The position numbers and the translations under genes were made by a program. This document shows positions 42,047 to 50,923 of a DNA stretch of 64,000 bases, piece after piece. The stretch is from assembly GCF_900107455.1 (NCBI RefSeq), contig NZ_FNQB01000003.1, positions 124,001-188,000 on the forward strand, in the 5' to 3' direction. The notes beneath the pieces are model-generated. The model was not told the DNA's origin. It ran no database searches and saw nothing but the letters and a program-made list of their open reading frames with translations. The stretch comes from Asanoa ishikariensis. GTDB lineage: Bacteria > Actinomycetota > Actinomycetes > Mycobacteriales > Micromonosporaceae. Every line of letters starts with the position of its first letter. Positions within the stretch are counted from its first letter, which is position 1.

Positions 42047-44808
42047 ACGTCACCGAGATGCTCGACCGGGCACGCGAGCTGCCCTACGGCGCCGCCCAGA
42101 TCGCCCTGCTGGAGCAGGCGATCGCGCACGCCGACGCGCAACGGCTCGTCGACGAGGCGTTCGAGGCGCGGGTGCTGGCCACCACCGGCTACGTCTACGG
42201 CGGCGAGCCGGCGCGCTCGTTCGTCACGTTCAGTTGGTGCCTGTCCGAGTTCGATCAGGACCCGGTGCGCCATGGCCGGTGGACGCACAACCTGCTGTGG
42301 TCGTTCAAGGCGATGGTCAACGCGATGACCAAGTTCCCGGAGATCCCGCTGGGCCGCACCACCGACGTGCTCGACGACATGGAGCGCCGCTGGCGCGCCG
42401 GCGGCCACAGCCTCCACGCCGTCTACGCGCACCGGCACATGCTGGCCCGCCACGTGGGCGACCTCGACGCCGCCGAGCAGTGGTTCGACCGCTGGAACAC
42501 CGCGCCGCGCGACGACCTGTCCGACTGTGTCGGCTGCGACCCGACCAGCAAGGCGCACTGGCTGGCCGCCAGCGGGCGCGACGAGGAGGCGGTCGCCCTC
42601 GCCGAACCCGTGCTCGCGGGCCGGCTGACCTGCACCGAGCAGCCGCAGTCGATCTACACCACGCTGCTGCTGCCTTACCTGCGCACCGGGCGCGCCGACG
42701 CGGCCCGCGACGCGCACCGGCGGGCGTACCGGCTGCACCGCACCCACCTGGCCGACCTGGCCGACATCGCGCAGCACGTCACGTTCTGCGGTCTGACCGG
42801 CAACGAGGTCCTCGGCCTGGAGATCGTCGAACGGCACCTCGGCTGGCTGGAGCGCTCGCCGACCCCGTACGCGACGATGACCTTCGCCGCGGCCGCGGCG
42901 CTCGTGCTGGGCCGCCTCGACACGTCCGGCCACGGCGGCCTGACCGTCGCCGGCCGGCCCGTGGGCGCGGTCGCCGAGGAGCTGTCCGCGCGGGCTCTGG
43001 ACCTCGCGGCCCGGTTCGACGCCCGCAACGGCACCGACCACCAGTCGGAGCGCATCCGGGAGACGCTGGCCGCCGCGCCGATCGATGCCGGCTTCCGGTT
43101 GGCCGCGCCGGGTTCCCGGCGGGCGCGACCGATGCCGGCCCCCGCTTCACGGGTGCCCGAGCGTCCGGTGTGGACCGATCCGGTGCCCGCCACCGACGGC
43201 CCGGACGAGCTGCTCGACGCGGCTGAGGCCCATTTCCGCACTCGCCGCGAGGGAGCCGCGTTCGCCGCCTGGGCGGCCTTCGACGAGCGTTACGGCGCCG
43301 ACCCGCTGACCGACCTGCAACGCGCCCGGCGCGCCGACGGTGCCGGCAGCCGGGCGGCGTCCGACGATGACGACGCCGGAGCCGAGGCGGCCTGGCGGGA
43401 GGCGGACGCGCTCTTCGCGGCGGCCGGTGACGAGGTGCGCCGCCAGGTGGTACGCGGCCGGCTCGGGATGGGGCTGCTCCGCTCCGGCCGGGCCGACGAG
43501 GGCCGGGACCTGATCGAGGAGTCCACCGCCTACCTGGTCGCGGACGGCGCGCCCGAGCGGCTGGCCCGGGCCTACCTGCGGCTGGCATACGCGCAGGCGG
43601 CCACCGGCCGGATCCCGGAGTCGGTGGCCACCGGCCGGGTGGCGCAGCAGCACGCCGGCGCGGCCGACGACCCCTCCGTGCTGGGCCAGATCCTCGCGCT
43701 GCGCGCCCAGGTGCTCAGCCGGCTCGGCGAGAGCGAAGAGGCCGAGTCAGCGGCCGCCGAGAGCCGTGCCCGGTTCCGGGCGGTCGGCCTGCCCGACGAG
43801 CTCGCGCACGCCTGCTTCCTGCACGGCGTCACACTGCGCCAACTCGACCGGGGCGAGGAGGCACTGGCCGCGTTCGACGAGGGGCTCGCGGCGCCGTGCG
43901 GCCCGGCCCTGCGCCGGCTGGTCACGCGCCAACGGGCGGGCCTGCTCGCCAACTCGGCCCGCGCCGCCGAGGCGATCGCCCCGCTGGCCGAGGAGATCGC
44001 CGCGCTGACCGCCGCCGGCGACCGGGAGACCGTCCCGCACACCCAGTACGAGCTCGCGATCGCCTACCTCAACGCCGGCCGGCCGCTGGACGCGGCGGAG
44101 GTCGGCGAGGAGGCGCTCGCCGCGTTCGACGCCGCCGCCGAGCCGCAGGCGCTGGCCGTGCGCGACCTGCTGGTCGCCGTCTACCACGAACTGTCCGAGC
44201 ATGATTCGGTGCTGGCCCAGTTGACGGCGATGGCCGAGACGATCGCGGCGGGCGGCGACCCCGAGGCACTGGCCCAGGTCACGGAGCGGCTGGCGGAGGC
44301 GCTCGACCGGCTGGACCGCGACGCCACCGCGGCGGCTCGGTTCGCCGACGCGGCCGCCGCCTGGTCCACCGCCGGACGGGCGGTCGACGCGCTGCGCGCC
44401 CGCCGCCGGCACGCCACCTCGCTGCTGTGGGCGGGGCAGCCGGAGGCGGCGCTGGCGGCGCTGGCCGAGGCCGACGCCGCCGCGGCGCCGTTGCCCGACG
44501 AACCGCACGCGGTGTGGGAGCGGGCGATGCTCGACTACGACGGCGCCCGGCTGTTGGACCGCCTCGACCGCTCGGCCGAGGCGATACCGCGGGCCGCCCG
44601 GGCGGGCGAGGGCTTCCGCGCGCTGGGCGCCGGCACCCAGGCCGGCTTCGCGGGCCTGCTGCACGGCGAGCTGTTGCGCTCGGCGGGCCGACCCGACGAG
44701 GCCGGGCCGGTGCTGTCCGCCGCGCTGGCCCAGGTGCCCGACGACGAGCCGGCGCTCCGGGGCCAACTCGAGCGTGCGCTGTCGGGCCTAGCAGAAGACC
44801 GGTTTTGA
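42043..44808 (+). CDS. 921-residue tetratricopeptide-repeat protein coupled to Hsp90
   Basis: This large soluble protein is made of helical TPR-like repeats in two blocks, about residues 1-330 and 385-915, joined by a proline-rich linker (RRARPMPAPASRVPERPVWT). Repeat units include ARVLATTGYVYGGEPARSFV, HRHMLARHVGDLDAAEQWFD, ARAYLRLAYAQAATGRIPES, and YELAIAYLNAGRPLDAAEVG. No enzymatic domain or membrane segment is visible. The GTG start overlaps the Hsp90 stop, so the two products are made together. In eukaryotes TPR proteins are Hsp90 cochaperones; here the C-terminal EEVD tail that recruits them is absent, so contact, if any, must be different. Its role as a partner is inferred from coupling. 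Confidence 0.85.
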   Translation: MNVTEMLDRARELPYGAAQIALLEQAIAHADAQRLVDEAFEARVLATTGYVYGGEPARSFVTFSWCLSEFDQDPVRHGRWTHNLLWSFKAMVNAMTKFPEIPLGRTTDVLDDMERRWRAGGHSLHAVYAHRHMLARHVGDLDAAEQWFDRWNTAPRDDLSDCVGCDPTSKAHWLAASGRDEEAVALAEPVLAGRLTCTEQPQSIYTTLLLPYLRTGRADAARDAHRRAYRLHRTHLADLADIAQHVTFCGLTGNEVLGLEIVERHLGWLERSPTPYATMTFAAAAALVLGRLDTSGHGGLTVAGRPVGAVAEELSARALDLAARFDARNGTDHQSERIRETLAAAPIDAGFRLAAPGSRRARPMPAPASRVPERPVWTDPVPATDGPDELLDAAEAHFRTRREGAAFAAWAAFDERYGADPLTDLQRARRADGAGSRAASDDDDAGAEAAWREADALFAAAGDEVRRQVVRGRLGMGLLRSGRADEGRDLIEESTAYLVADGAPERLARAYLRLAYAQAATGRIPESVATGRVAQQHAGAADDPSVLGQILALRAQVLSRLGESEEAESAAAESRARFRAVGLPDELAHACFLHGVTLRQLDRGEEALAAFDEGLAAPCGPALRRLVTRQRAGLLANSARAAEAIAPLAEEIAALTAAGDRETVPHTQYELAIAYLNAGRPLDAAEVGEEALAAFDAAAEPQALAVRDLLVAVYHELSEHDSVLAQLTAMAETIAAGGDPEALAQVTERLAEALDRLDRDATAAARFADAAAAWSTAGRAVDALRARRRHATSLLWAGQPEAALAALAEADAAAAPLPDEPHAVWERAMLDYDGARLLDRLDRSAEAIPRAARAGEGFRALGAGTQAGFAGLLHGELLRSAGRPDEAGPVLSAALAQVPDDEPALRGQLERALSGLAEDRF

Positions 44809-44836
44809 TCGGTCCGGATCGGGGCATTCCCCTTTT

Positions 44837-45160
44837 ATGTCGACCATCGAAGCGACCGACGAAGAGCCGCCCGCCATCGCCCAGGTCTCCCCGGGCATGG
44901 AGGTCCACGACGCGGGCGGGGTGCCGGTCGGCATGGTCGACGCGGTGCAGCAGCCCGACACCGACATCCGGCCGCAGTTGCCGGCCGGCCCGGCCGAGCT
45001 CTACATGGCCACCGGCTACCTGCTGGTCGACCGGGGCGAGCAGTTCGAGAACGACGTGTACGTCAGCGGCGCGCAGGTCGACCACGTCAGCGGCACGGGA
45101 GACGGCGCCCTCGTCACCCTGAACGTGAGTTGGGCCGAGCTGGACCGCGCCGTCGATTGA
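44837..45160 (+). CDS. Small PRC-barrel-like protein (DUF2171-like)
   Basis: This 107-residue protein has the pattern VSPGMEVHDAGGVPVGMVDA followed by a polar loop and LLVDRGEQFENDVYVSGAQV, which resembles the DUF2171/PRC-barrel proteins that mark stress or photosynthesis-related small proteins in many bacteria. The function is unknown. It starts 28 bases after the TPR gene. A small GGGG-CATT-CCCC hairpin followed by TTTT lies directly before the ATG (44820-44835) and may reduce read-through from the Hsp90-TPR operon. Confidence 0.72.
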   Translation: MSTIEATDEEPPAIAQVSPGMEVHDAGGVPVGMVDAVQQPDTDIRPQLPAGPAELYMATGYLLVDRGEQFENDVYVSGAQVDHVSGTGDGALVTLNVSWAELDRAVD

Positions 45161-45180
45161 GGCGTTGTAACGTGGCGCCA

Positions 45181-46109
45181 TGATCGAACCGCAGGCGGTG
45201 CTCGCGCCGCTCAGTCGCGCCGCGTTCGTGCTCGTCGTCACCATCGACGACGGTGCCGACGCCGCCGCGCGTACCCGGGACCTCTGTGGCGACCTGCCGG
45301 GTCTCGTGCGTTCCGTCGGCTTCCGCGACCTGGAGGCGCAACTGTCCTGTGTGGTCGGCTTCGGCGCGGCTGCCTGGAGCCGCATCTTCGACGGGCCCAA
45401 ACCCGCGCGGCTGCACGCTTTGCCGTTGATCCGCGGTGCCAAGCACGAGGCCGTCTCCACCCCCGGCGACCTGGTGTTCCACATCCGTGCGACCCGGCCG
45501 GACCTCTGCTTCGAGCTGGCCACCCAGATCCTGAGCCGCCTCGACGGCGCCGCCATGGCGGTCGACGAGACGCAGGGCTTCCGCTTCTTCGACTTCCGCG
45601 ACCTGCTCGGCTACGTCGACGGCACGGAGAACCCGACCGGCCCGGCCTCGGTGCAGGCGGCCCTGATCGGCAGCGAGGACCCCGACTTCGAGGGTGGCAG
45701 CTACCTGGTGGTGCAGAAGTACCTCCACGACCTGGCGGCCTGGAACACACTGTCGGTCGAGCAGCAGAACAACATCATCGGGCGCGACAAGCTGTCCAAC
45801 GTCGAGCTCGACGACGACGCCATCCCGTCGTCGGCGCACCGGCTGCTCACCACGATCAAGGACGCGGACGGCACCGAGCACAAGATCATGCGGGACAACA
45901 TGCCGTTCGGAAGCCCGGCCAAGGGCGAGTTCGGCACCTACTTCATCGGGTACGCGGCCCGCCCCTCGGTGATCGAGCAGATGCTGCGCAACATGTTCAT
46001 CGGTGACCCCGCCGGCAACTACGACCGCATCCTCGACTTCTCCCGCGCCGTCACCGGCAACCTCTTCTTCGTACCGTCGAAGACGTTCCTCGACGCCCTC
46101 GGGGACTGA
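45181..46109 (+). CDS. Dye-decolorizing peroxidase (DyP type, P/B class)
   Basis: This haem peroxidase of 309 residues has the catalytic aspartate in the GxxDG motif (LLGYVDGTENPTGP), the proximal haem histidine in SSAHRLLTTIKD, and the distal arginine region in HKIMRDNMPFGSPAKGEFGT. The C-terminal GNYDRILDFSRAVTGNLFFV is typical of DyPB-like enzymes. It should oxidise phenolic compounds or Mn with H2O2. No Tat signal is present, so it acts in the cytosol or inside an encapsulin shell, but no encapsulin gene or obvious encapsulin-targeting tail is seen here. ATG at 45181, 20 bases after the DUF2171-like gene. Confidence 0.92.
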
Positions 46110-46188
46110 CGTATTTAGGTGATGCGCGGAGTGCCCCGTCGTCGGCAGCGTGGACTGGTCCGGTTCAGCCGAGGACGGGGGTCCGCAG

Positions 46189-47019
46189 ATGCCGTACGTG
46201 ACCGTGGGTCAGGAGAACACCGAGCCGGTCAAGATCTACTACGAGGACCACGGCTCGGGTCCGCCGGTCGTGCTCATCCACGGCTACCCACTCAGCGGGC
46301 AGTCCTGGGAGAAGATCGTCAGCCCGTTGCGGGGCAAGCACCGGATCATCACGTACGACCGGCGCGGCTTCGGCAAGTCCTCACAACCGGGCGGCGGGTA
46401 CGACTACGACACGTTCACCGCGGACTTCAACATCCTGATGGAGACGCTGGACCTGAGTGACGCGGTGCTGATCGGGCACTCGATGGGCACCGGCGAGATC
46501 ACCCGCTACCTCGGCCAGTACGGCTCGGCCCGGGTGGCCAAGGGTGTGCTGCTCAGCCCGCTGGCGCCGTTCCTGCTCAAGACCGGCGACAACCCCGAGG
46601 GCGTCGACGGTTCGGTCTTCGAAGGCATCAAGCAACTCGCCGCGAAGGACCGGCCACTGTGGATCAAGCAGTTCTTCGACCTGTTCTTCAACGTCAAGGA
46701 CACCATGGGCAACCGGCTCAGCCAGGAGGCCTGGAACGCGCACTGGAACGTCGGGATCACCGCGTCGCCGATCGGCACCTACGAGTGCGTCGACTCGTGG
46801 CTCACGGACTTCCGCCAGGACGTCGTCGGCATCGACGTGCCGATGTTGGTGGTGCAGGGCACGGCCGACCAGGTGCTGCCGTTCGCGTCGACCGGCAAGC
46901 GGCTCCCGCCGCTGGTCAAGAACCTGAAGCTGGTCGCGCTGGAGAACGCGCCGCACAGTATCCCGTGGACCCACGCCGACGAGTGCAATGCCGCGATCAA
47001 GGACTTCATGGCGGGGTAA
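46189..47019 (+). CDS. Alpha/beta hydrolase, non-haem chloroperoxidase-like
   Basis: This 276-residue cytosolic hydrolase resembles the bromoperoxidase/chloroperoxidase group of esterases. The oxyanion loop is VVLIHGYPLSGQSWE, the nucleophile serine lies in VLIGHSMGTGEITRYLG, the acid in VVQGTADQVLPFAS and the histidine in ALENAPHSIPWTH, so the triad is complete. Members catalyse ester or lactone hydrolysis and perhydrolysis rather than true halogenation. GGGGGTCC sits before the ATG. It is followed by a 138-base gap that leads to a small peptide gene. Being next to a DyP peroxidase may reflect oxidative chemistry, but a direct link is not shown. Confidence 0.88.
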   Translation: MPYVTVGQENTEPVKIYYEDHGSGPPVVLIHGYPLSGQSWEKIVSPLRGKHRIITYDRRGFGKSSQPGGGYDYDTFTADFNILMETLDLSDAVLIGHSMGTGEITRYLGQYGSARVAKGVLLSPLAPFLLKTGDNPEGVDGSVFEGIKQLAAKDRPLWIKQFFDLFFNVKDTMGNRLSQEAWNAHWNVGITASPIGTYECVDSWLTDFRQDVVGIDVPMLVVQGTADQVLPFASTGKRLPPLVKNLKLVALENAPHSIPWTHADECNAAIKDFMAG

Positions 47020-47157
47020 GTCTGGCCGAACGGGAAAACTATCGGGCCGAAAGTGAAGATTGGGACACCGTCCGTCGCTCACTGTTACCGTAACGTTGCA
47101 GTCAGTTACGACTGCGGCGCGCGTCGTATCCGGTTTCCGAACGAACGGGGTCTCCAA

Positions 47158-47235
47158 ATGCTTACTGCTCTGCTTGGTAGCGTCGTCACCTTCCTCGGCG
47201 GTGTCCTTGGCAACCTCGGCGGCATCCTGAGCTGA
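47158..47235 (+). CDS. 25-residue hydrophobic glycine-rich peptide
   Basis: The frame reads MLTALLGSVVTFLGGVLGNL and five more residues (GGILS), then TGA. It has no charged residue at all and shows small residues spaced like a helix-packing surface (G7, G14, G15, G18, G21, G22). It is a free-standing unit: upstream are GTTAC-C-GTAAC (47084-47094) and the hairpin GCAGTC-AGTTAC-GACTGC (47098-47115), and downstream a 16-bp perfect terminator. ACGGGG about seven bases upstream is a moderate ribosome binding site. I do not recognise a family. A small membrane peptide, toxin-like peptide or surfactant-like modulin are the options. Confidence 0.6.
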   Translation: MLTALLGSVVTFLGGVLGNLGGILS

Positions 47236-47242
47236 CGCGGCA

Positions 47243-47279
47243 AAGGGGTGCCCGGACCGCACGGGTCCGGGCACCCCTT
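47243..47279. terminator. 16-bp perfect stem-loop terminator
   Basis: Arms 47243-47258 and 47264-47279 are perfectly complementary (core GGGGTGCCCGGACC) with a 5-base loop, GCACG. It lies seven bases after the small peptide stop and just before the stop of the convergent secreted protein, so it can terminate both. Confidence 0.9.
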
Positions 47280-47283
47280 CGTG

Positions 47284-48501
47284 TCACCACTGCGAGTTGG
47301 AACCGCCCAGCGCCAGCAGCACCTGGTCGTAGAGGTTGCCGTCGTTGTCGTCCGTGTAGGACACGACGATCTCGCCCCACGGCGACACGGCCAGGCTGAG
47401 CTGGTCCTGCCGTCCGGTGGTGACATTGCTGTAGGTCTGCGCGGGCAGCCGACCGTCCGTGGTGCCGTTCGGGTTGAACCCGCGGGCCCAGACGTCCTGG
47501 CCCTGCACGGTCCAGCCGACCACGGTGTTCGCCTGGTCGTCGATGCCGACCGCGGGTGTGGCCGCGCCGGCCGTCCTGGTCACCTCCACGTCGCCGTGCT
47601 TCGGGTCGCCGTTCGCGGCGAACGAACGGGACCAGATGCCGGGCGTGCCCGTGTGGTCGGACTCCCAGGCCACGGTGAAGTCGCCGGTGAAGTTCGCCGC
47701 GATCGCCGGATGCCGTTGCTGGCCACCGCCGTTGCTGTTGGCCGCCCGCCGGGTCAGGGTGACGGCGCCGTTGCCCCGAGCCAGGCGGACCAGGCCGATC
47801 TGGAAGAAGCCGTTGCCGTCGCTGTCCTCGTCCCACACGATCAGCGCGTCACCGGACGCCGACACCGCGATGTCGGGGAGGTGGTGCGCGCCGGTCGACT
47901 GGCTGGCCAGCACCTCGTACAACTTGGTCGCGACGTTGCTGTAGCCGGCCGCCTTGACGCGGGTGACCGTGCCCTGCACGTCCTCCCACACCACGGAGAA
48001 CGCGACCGACGACGGGTTGCTGGCCGTGCCGTCCGGGTCCACGGCCACCTTCGGGCTCAGTTGCTGACCGGCCGAGTCGGCGTTGACCTGTCCCTGGCCG
48101 AGCACCGTGCCCGCCGGCGAGATGACCCGATAGACCACGTTGTACGTGCCGTTGCCGTCCGGGTCGTCGTTCCACACCACGACGGTGTTTCCCTTGTCGT
48201 CGAGGCCGACGTCGGGGCTGACGTGCTTCCATTTCACGCCCGCGGTGCCGCCGGCGGAGAGCTTCTTCTCGTACGCGCTGGTGCCGTTGCGGAACAACCG
48301 CACGTAGATCTCGGAGTTGGTGTTGTCGCCGGGGTTCGACTCGGCCCGGTCGTCCTCCCAGACCACGGCGACGTCGCCGTTGCGGTTGGTGGCGACGGCG
48401 CCGCCGTCCTGGTCACCCGTGGCGACGCTGTTGGCAGTGCTTACCGTGACCCCTGCCGGAAGGGCGAGCAGGGCCGCGATGAGCACGGTGGGCAGTGGCA
48501 C
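47284..48501 (-). CDS. Secreted beta-propeller-like repeat protein
   Basis: This 405-residue exported protein has a signal peptide (MPLPTVLIAALLALPAGVTV, start codon GTG) and about six repeats of roughly 55-60 residues of the form D.NGDVAVVWEDDR...IYVRLF. Examples are GDVAVVWEDDRAESNPGDNT, KGNTVVVWNDDPDGNGTYNV, GDALIVWDEDSDGNGFFQIG and GDFTVAWESDHTGTPGIWSR. The aspartate-rich DxDGNG loops suggest calcium binding, and the repeat number fits a beta-propeller. No catalytic signature was seen. GGAGA lies upstream of the GTG. It sits nine bases after the PhoD stop on the same strand, so both secreted proteins are probably expressed together. Confidence 0.78.
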   Translation of the reverse strand: MPLPTVLIAALLALPAGVTVSTANSVATGDQDGGAVATNRNGDVAVVWEDDRAESNPGDNTNSEIYVRLFRNGTSAYEKKLSAGGTAGVKWKHVSPDVGLDDKGNTVVVWNDDPDGNGTYNVVYRVISPAGTVLGQGQVNADSAGQQLSPKVAVDPDGTASNPSSVAFSVVWEDVQGTVTRVKAAGYSNVATKLYEVLASQSTGAHHLPDIAVSASGDALIVWDEDSDGNGFFQIGLVRLARGNGAVTLTRRAANSNGGGQQRHPAIAANFTGDFTVAWESDHTGTPGIWSRSFAANGDPKHGDVEVTRTAGAATPAVGIDDQANTVVGWTVQGQDVWARGFNPNGTTDGRLPAQTYSNVTTGRQDQLSLAVSPWGEIVVSYTDDNDGNLYDQVLLALGGSNSQW

Positions 48502-48510
48502 TTTTGTCTC

Positions 48511-50034
48511 CTAGAGGGCCTGGAGGCCGGGGCGGCCGTCGAGGATGGCGAACGACTTTGCCGTGCTGACCGCGGCACCGTGCTCGGTGACACTGGCGAC
48601 GGCGCGGAAGTCGGCCCGGATCTGGGCGCGGGTGATGGTGGTCCGGGTGTAGCCCCGACGGTCGAGATAGAAGCGCAGGTGCGGGTTGGTCGCCACGTTC
48701 GGGATCGCGGTGGCGCCACTGCCGTCGCCGGTCGAGGAGATGGACGTGCAGACGAGCTCCGTGCCGATCGTCGCCGAGTTCGGGTTGGCGTAGTCGGCCT
48801 TGAGGTCGTTGGCCCAGGCTCGGTGCACGTCGCCGGTGAGCACCACCGGGTTGCGCACGCCGCGCTGCTGCCACCCGGACTGGATCCGCGACCTCGAGGC
48901 GCGGTAGCCGTCCCAGGCGTCCATGCTGGCCGCGCCCGTCGAGGTGAACTGGCGGGCGAAGAACACCTGCTGGCCGATGATGTCCCAGGTGCCGAGCTGT
49001 TGTCCCAGCCCGTCGAGCAGCCAGGCCTCCTGTGCCGCGCCGGTGATGCTGCGGCTGGCCAGGTCGGCGTCCGCGCACACCTTGCTGCCGTCGCCGCAGG
49101 CCTGGTCGTCGCGGAACTGCCGGGTGTCGAGCATGTGGAAGGTGGCCAGCGCGCCCCAGCGGACCCGGCGGTACAGCGGGATGCTGTTGCCGCTCGGCGC
49201 GGACGCCGGCCGCAGCGGCATGTTCTCGTAGTACGCCTTGTAGGCGGCGGTGCGCCGGGCCGTCCACTGCGCCGCGGTCAGCACCGGGGTGTTGTTCTCC
49301 CGCACAGTGCCGGCGTAGTTGTTCTCCACCTCGTGGTCGTCGGGCACCGTCAGCCACGGCGCCGCGTGGTGCGCGGCCTGCAGGTCGGGGTCGGACTTGT
49401 AGAGCGCGTACCGGCGCCGGTAGTCGGCCAGGCTGACGATCTCGGCGCCGACGTGCTGGCGGACGCCGCTGCCCACGCCGCCCTCGTAGATGTAGTCGCC
49501 CAGGTGCAGCACGAGGTCGGGCCGGTCCTCGGCCATCCGCCGGTATGCGGTGTAGTAGCCGCTCTCGTAGTGCGCGCAGGACGCGAACGCCATCGTGAAG
49601 TCGCGGCCGAAGGTGCCCGTGGCCGGCGTGGTGCGGGTGCGCGCGACCGGCGAGATGTGGCCCTGGGCGCGGAACCGGTAGTAGTAGTCGGCGTCCGGCG
49701 CCAGGTTGTTGGCGACCACGTGCACCGAGTGTGCGTCGGCGTAACGGGCGGTGACTGTTCCTTGGCTTTGGATGGTCGCGAACGTGTCGCTTGTGGACAC
49801 CTGCCACTCCACCGTCACGTCGGCGTTGGGCATGCCGCCCTGGCCGTCGGCGTTGAGCGGGGTGGGTGCCAGACGCGTCCAGAGGACCACGCTGTCCGCC
49901 GCGGGTTCACCGCTGGCGACACCGAGCTTGAAGGGGTACGGGGGCGCCGCCTGGGCGCGGGACAGGGGGGCGATCGTCGCGCCTACAGTGGCCAGTCCAC
50001 CGAGGACGAAGATGCGCCGGCTGAGCCGTGTCAT
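48511..50034 (-). CDS. phoD: Secreted alkaline phosphatase D (PhoD family)
   Basis: This protein of about 507 residues has a Tat signal (MTRLSRRIFVLGGLATVGAT, SRRIFVL) and a PhoD N-terminal Fn3-like domain (LGVASGEPAADSVVLWTRLA) followed by the metallophosphoesterase: FAFASC-like MAFASCAHYESGYY, LVLHLGDYIYEGG, VPDDHEVENNYAG, and VLTGDVHRAW. It releases phosphate from phosphodiesters and monoesters outside the cell using Ca/Fe. GTG at 50043 is an alternative start. No clear Pho box was identified by eye. The downstream secreted repeat protein is close enough to be cotranscribed. Confidence 0.9.
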   Translation of the reverse strand: MTRLSRRIFVLGGLATVGATIAPLSRAQAAPPYPFKLGVASGEPAADSVVLWTRLAPTPLNADGQGGMPNADVTVEWQVSTSDTFATIQSQGTVTARYADAHSVHVVANNLAPDADYYYRFRAQGHISPVARTRTTPATGTFGRDFTMAFASCAHYESGYYTAYRRMAEDRPDLVLHLGDYIYEGGVGSGVRQHVGAEIVSLADYRRRYALYKSDPDLQAAHHAAPWLTVPDDHEVENNYAGTVRENNTPVLTAAQWTARRTAAYKAYYENMPLRPASAPSGNSIPLYRRVRWGALATFHMLDTRQFRDDQACGDGSKVCADADLASRSITGAAQEAWLLDGLGQQLGTWDIIGQQVFFARQFTSTGAASMDAWDGYRASRSRIQSGWQQRGVRNPVVLTGDVHRAWANDLKADYANPNSATIGTELVCTSISSTGDGSGATAIPNVATNPHLRFYLDRRGYTRTTITRAQIRADFRAVASVTEHGAAVSTAKSFAILDGRPGLQAL

Positions 50035-50155
50035 GCGCAGCACATTGACGGTGTTTGATTAATAGAAGATGATCTCCAGGGGTCCTGCCGGCTGACCATG
50101 AGATGGCCGCGGGCTGTGCAATCGGTGCCGATGGCCTTGGCGGTAGGCTGTCGGG

Positions 50156-50923
50156 ATGCGCGCGGCTGGCCTCCCGGTCGCCCGGCCTGCCAGTGCCGGG
50201 CGCCATCTGTGCTGGGCATACGCCGACCGCGCCGACTTCCTGGCGACGGCCCGGCGGTTCTTCACCGAGGGCCGCGCCGCGGGTGCCGCGCTCCGGCTCG
50301 TCGGCGACGACCTGCCCGACATCGACGGGGTCCGGCCGGAGCCGCTGGGCTCGTCCTTCCCGCCGGGCGCCGACCCGGCCGCACAGGTCGAGATCTGGGC
50401 GTCGGCGACCGTGGCCGCTCTCGCCGACGGCTACACCGGGCTGTGGGTGGTCGGTGACGCGACCCCGCTGGTCTCGCCGGCGTTCGTCGCCTACGAGCAC
50501 CTGATCGACCGGTTCACGGCGCAACATCCGCTGTCCGGGCTGTGCGCCTATGACCGGCGTGTGGTTGATCCGGCCCTGTTGGCCGACCTGGCCTGCGTGC
50601 ACGCCGGCCACAACGTGCCCGGTGTGCCGTTCCGGCTGCACGCCGCGGCCGGCACCGGTCACCTGGCGCTCTCCGGAGAGCTCGACGCCACCGGCGCGGC
50701 GACCCTGGTCCGGGCGCTCGAGTGGGCCGCGCCCGCGGTGGTCGACGGCGAGCTCGTGGTCGAGGCCGGCAGCCTCGACTTCGTCGACCACCGGTCGCTG
50801 CTCCAGCTCGCCTCCTATGCCCGCGGGCGCGGCGCCACCGCGGTGCTGCGCACACCGCTGCCGGCCGCCGCCCGCCTGGTCGAGCTGCTGCGAGTCCCCG
50901 GCATCCGGGTCGAGGCGCGATGA
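50156..50923 (+). CDS. MEDS-domain sensor fused to STAS (anti-sigma antagonist-type) domain
   Basis: This 255-residue protein has a MEDS domain over about residues 1-155 (GRHLCWAYADRADFLATARR, GYTGLWVVGDATPLVSPAFV, HPLSGLCAYDRRVVDPALLA) and a STAS domain over about 160-255 (GHLALSGELDATGAATLVRA, VEAGSLDFVDHRSLLQLASY). The STAS site where anti-sigma antagonists are phosphorylated on serine reads DFVDHRSLLQ; serine is present. MEDS was described in the DcmR dichloromethane sensor and binds small molecules. It overlaps the next gene, a MEDS-ATPase, by four bases. The two likely form a partner-switching pair controlling a sigma factor elsewhere. Confidence 0.85.
   Translation: MRAAGLPVARPASAGRHLCWAYADRADFLATARRFFTEGRAAGAALRLVGDDLPDIDGVRPEPLGSSFPPGADPAAQVEIWASATVAALADGYTGLWVVGDATPLVSPAFVAYEHLIDRFTAQHPLSGLCAYDRRVVDPALLADLACVHAGHNVPGVPFRLHAAAGTGHLALSGELDATGAATLVRALEWAAPAVVDGELVVEAGSLDFVDHRSLLQLASYARGRGATAVLRTPLPAAARLVELLRVPGIRVEAR

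Noticed and set aside
45181-46109. DyP peroxidase as encapsulin cargo
   Set aside because: No encapsulin shell gene nearby and no recognisable targeting tail at the C-terminus.
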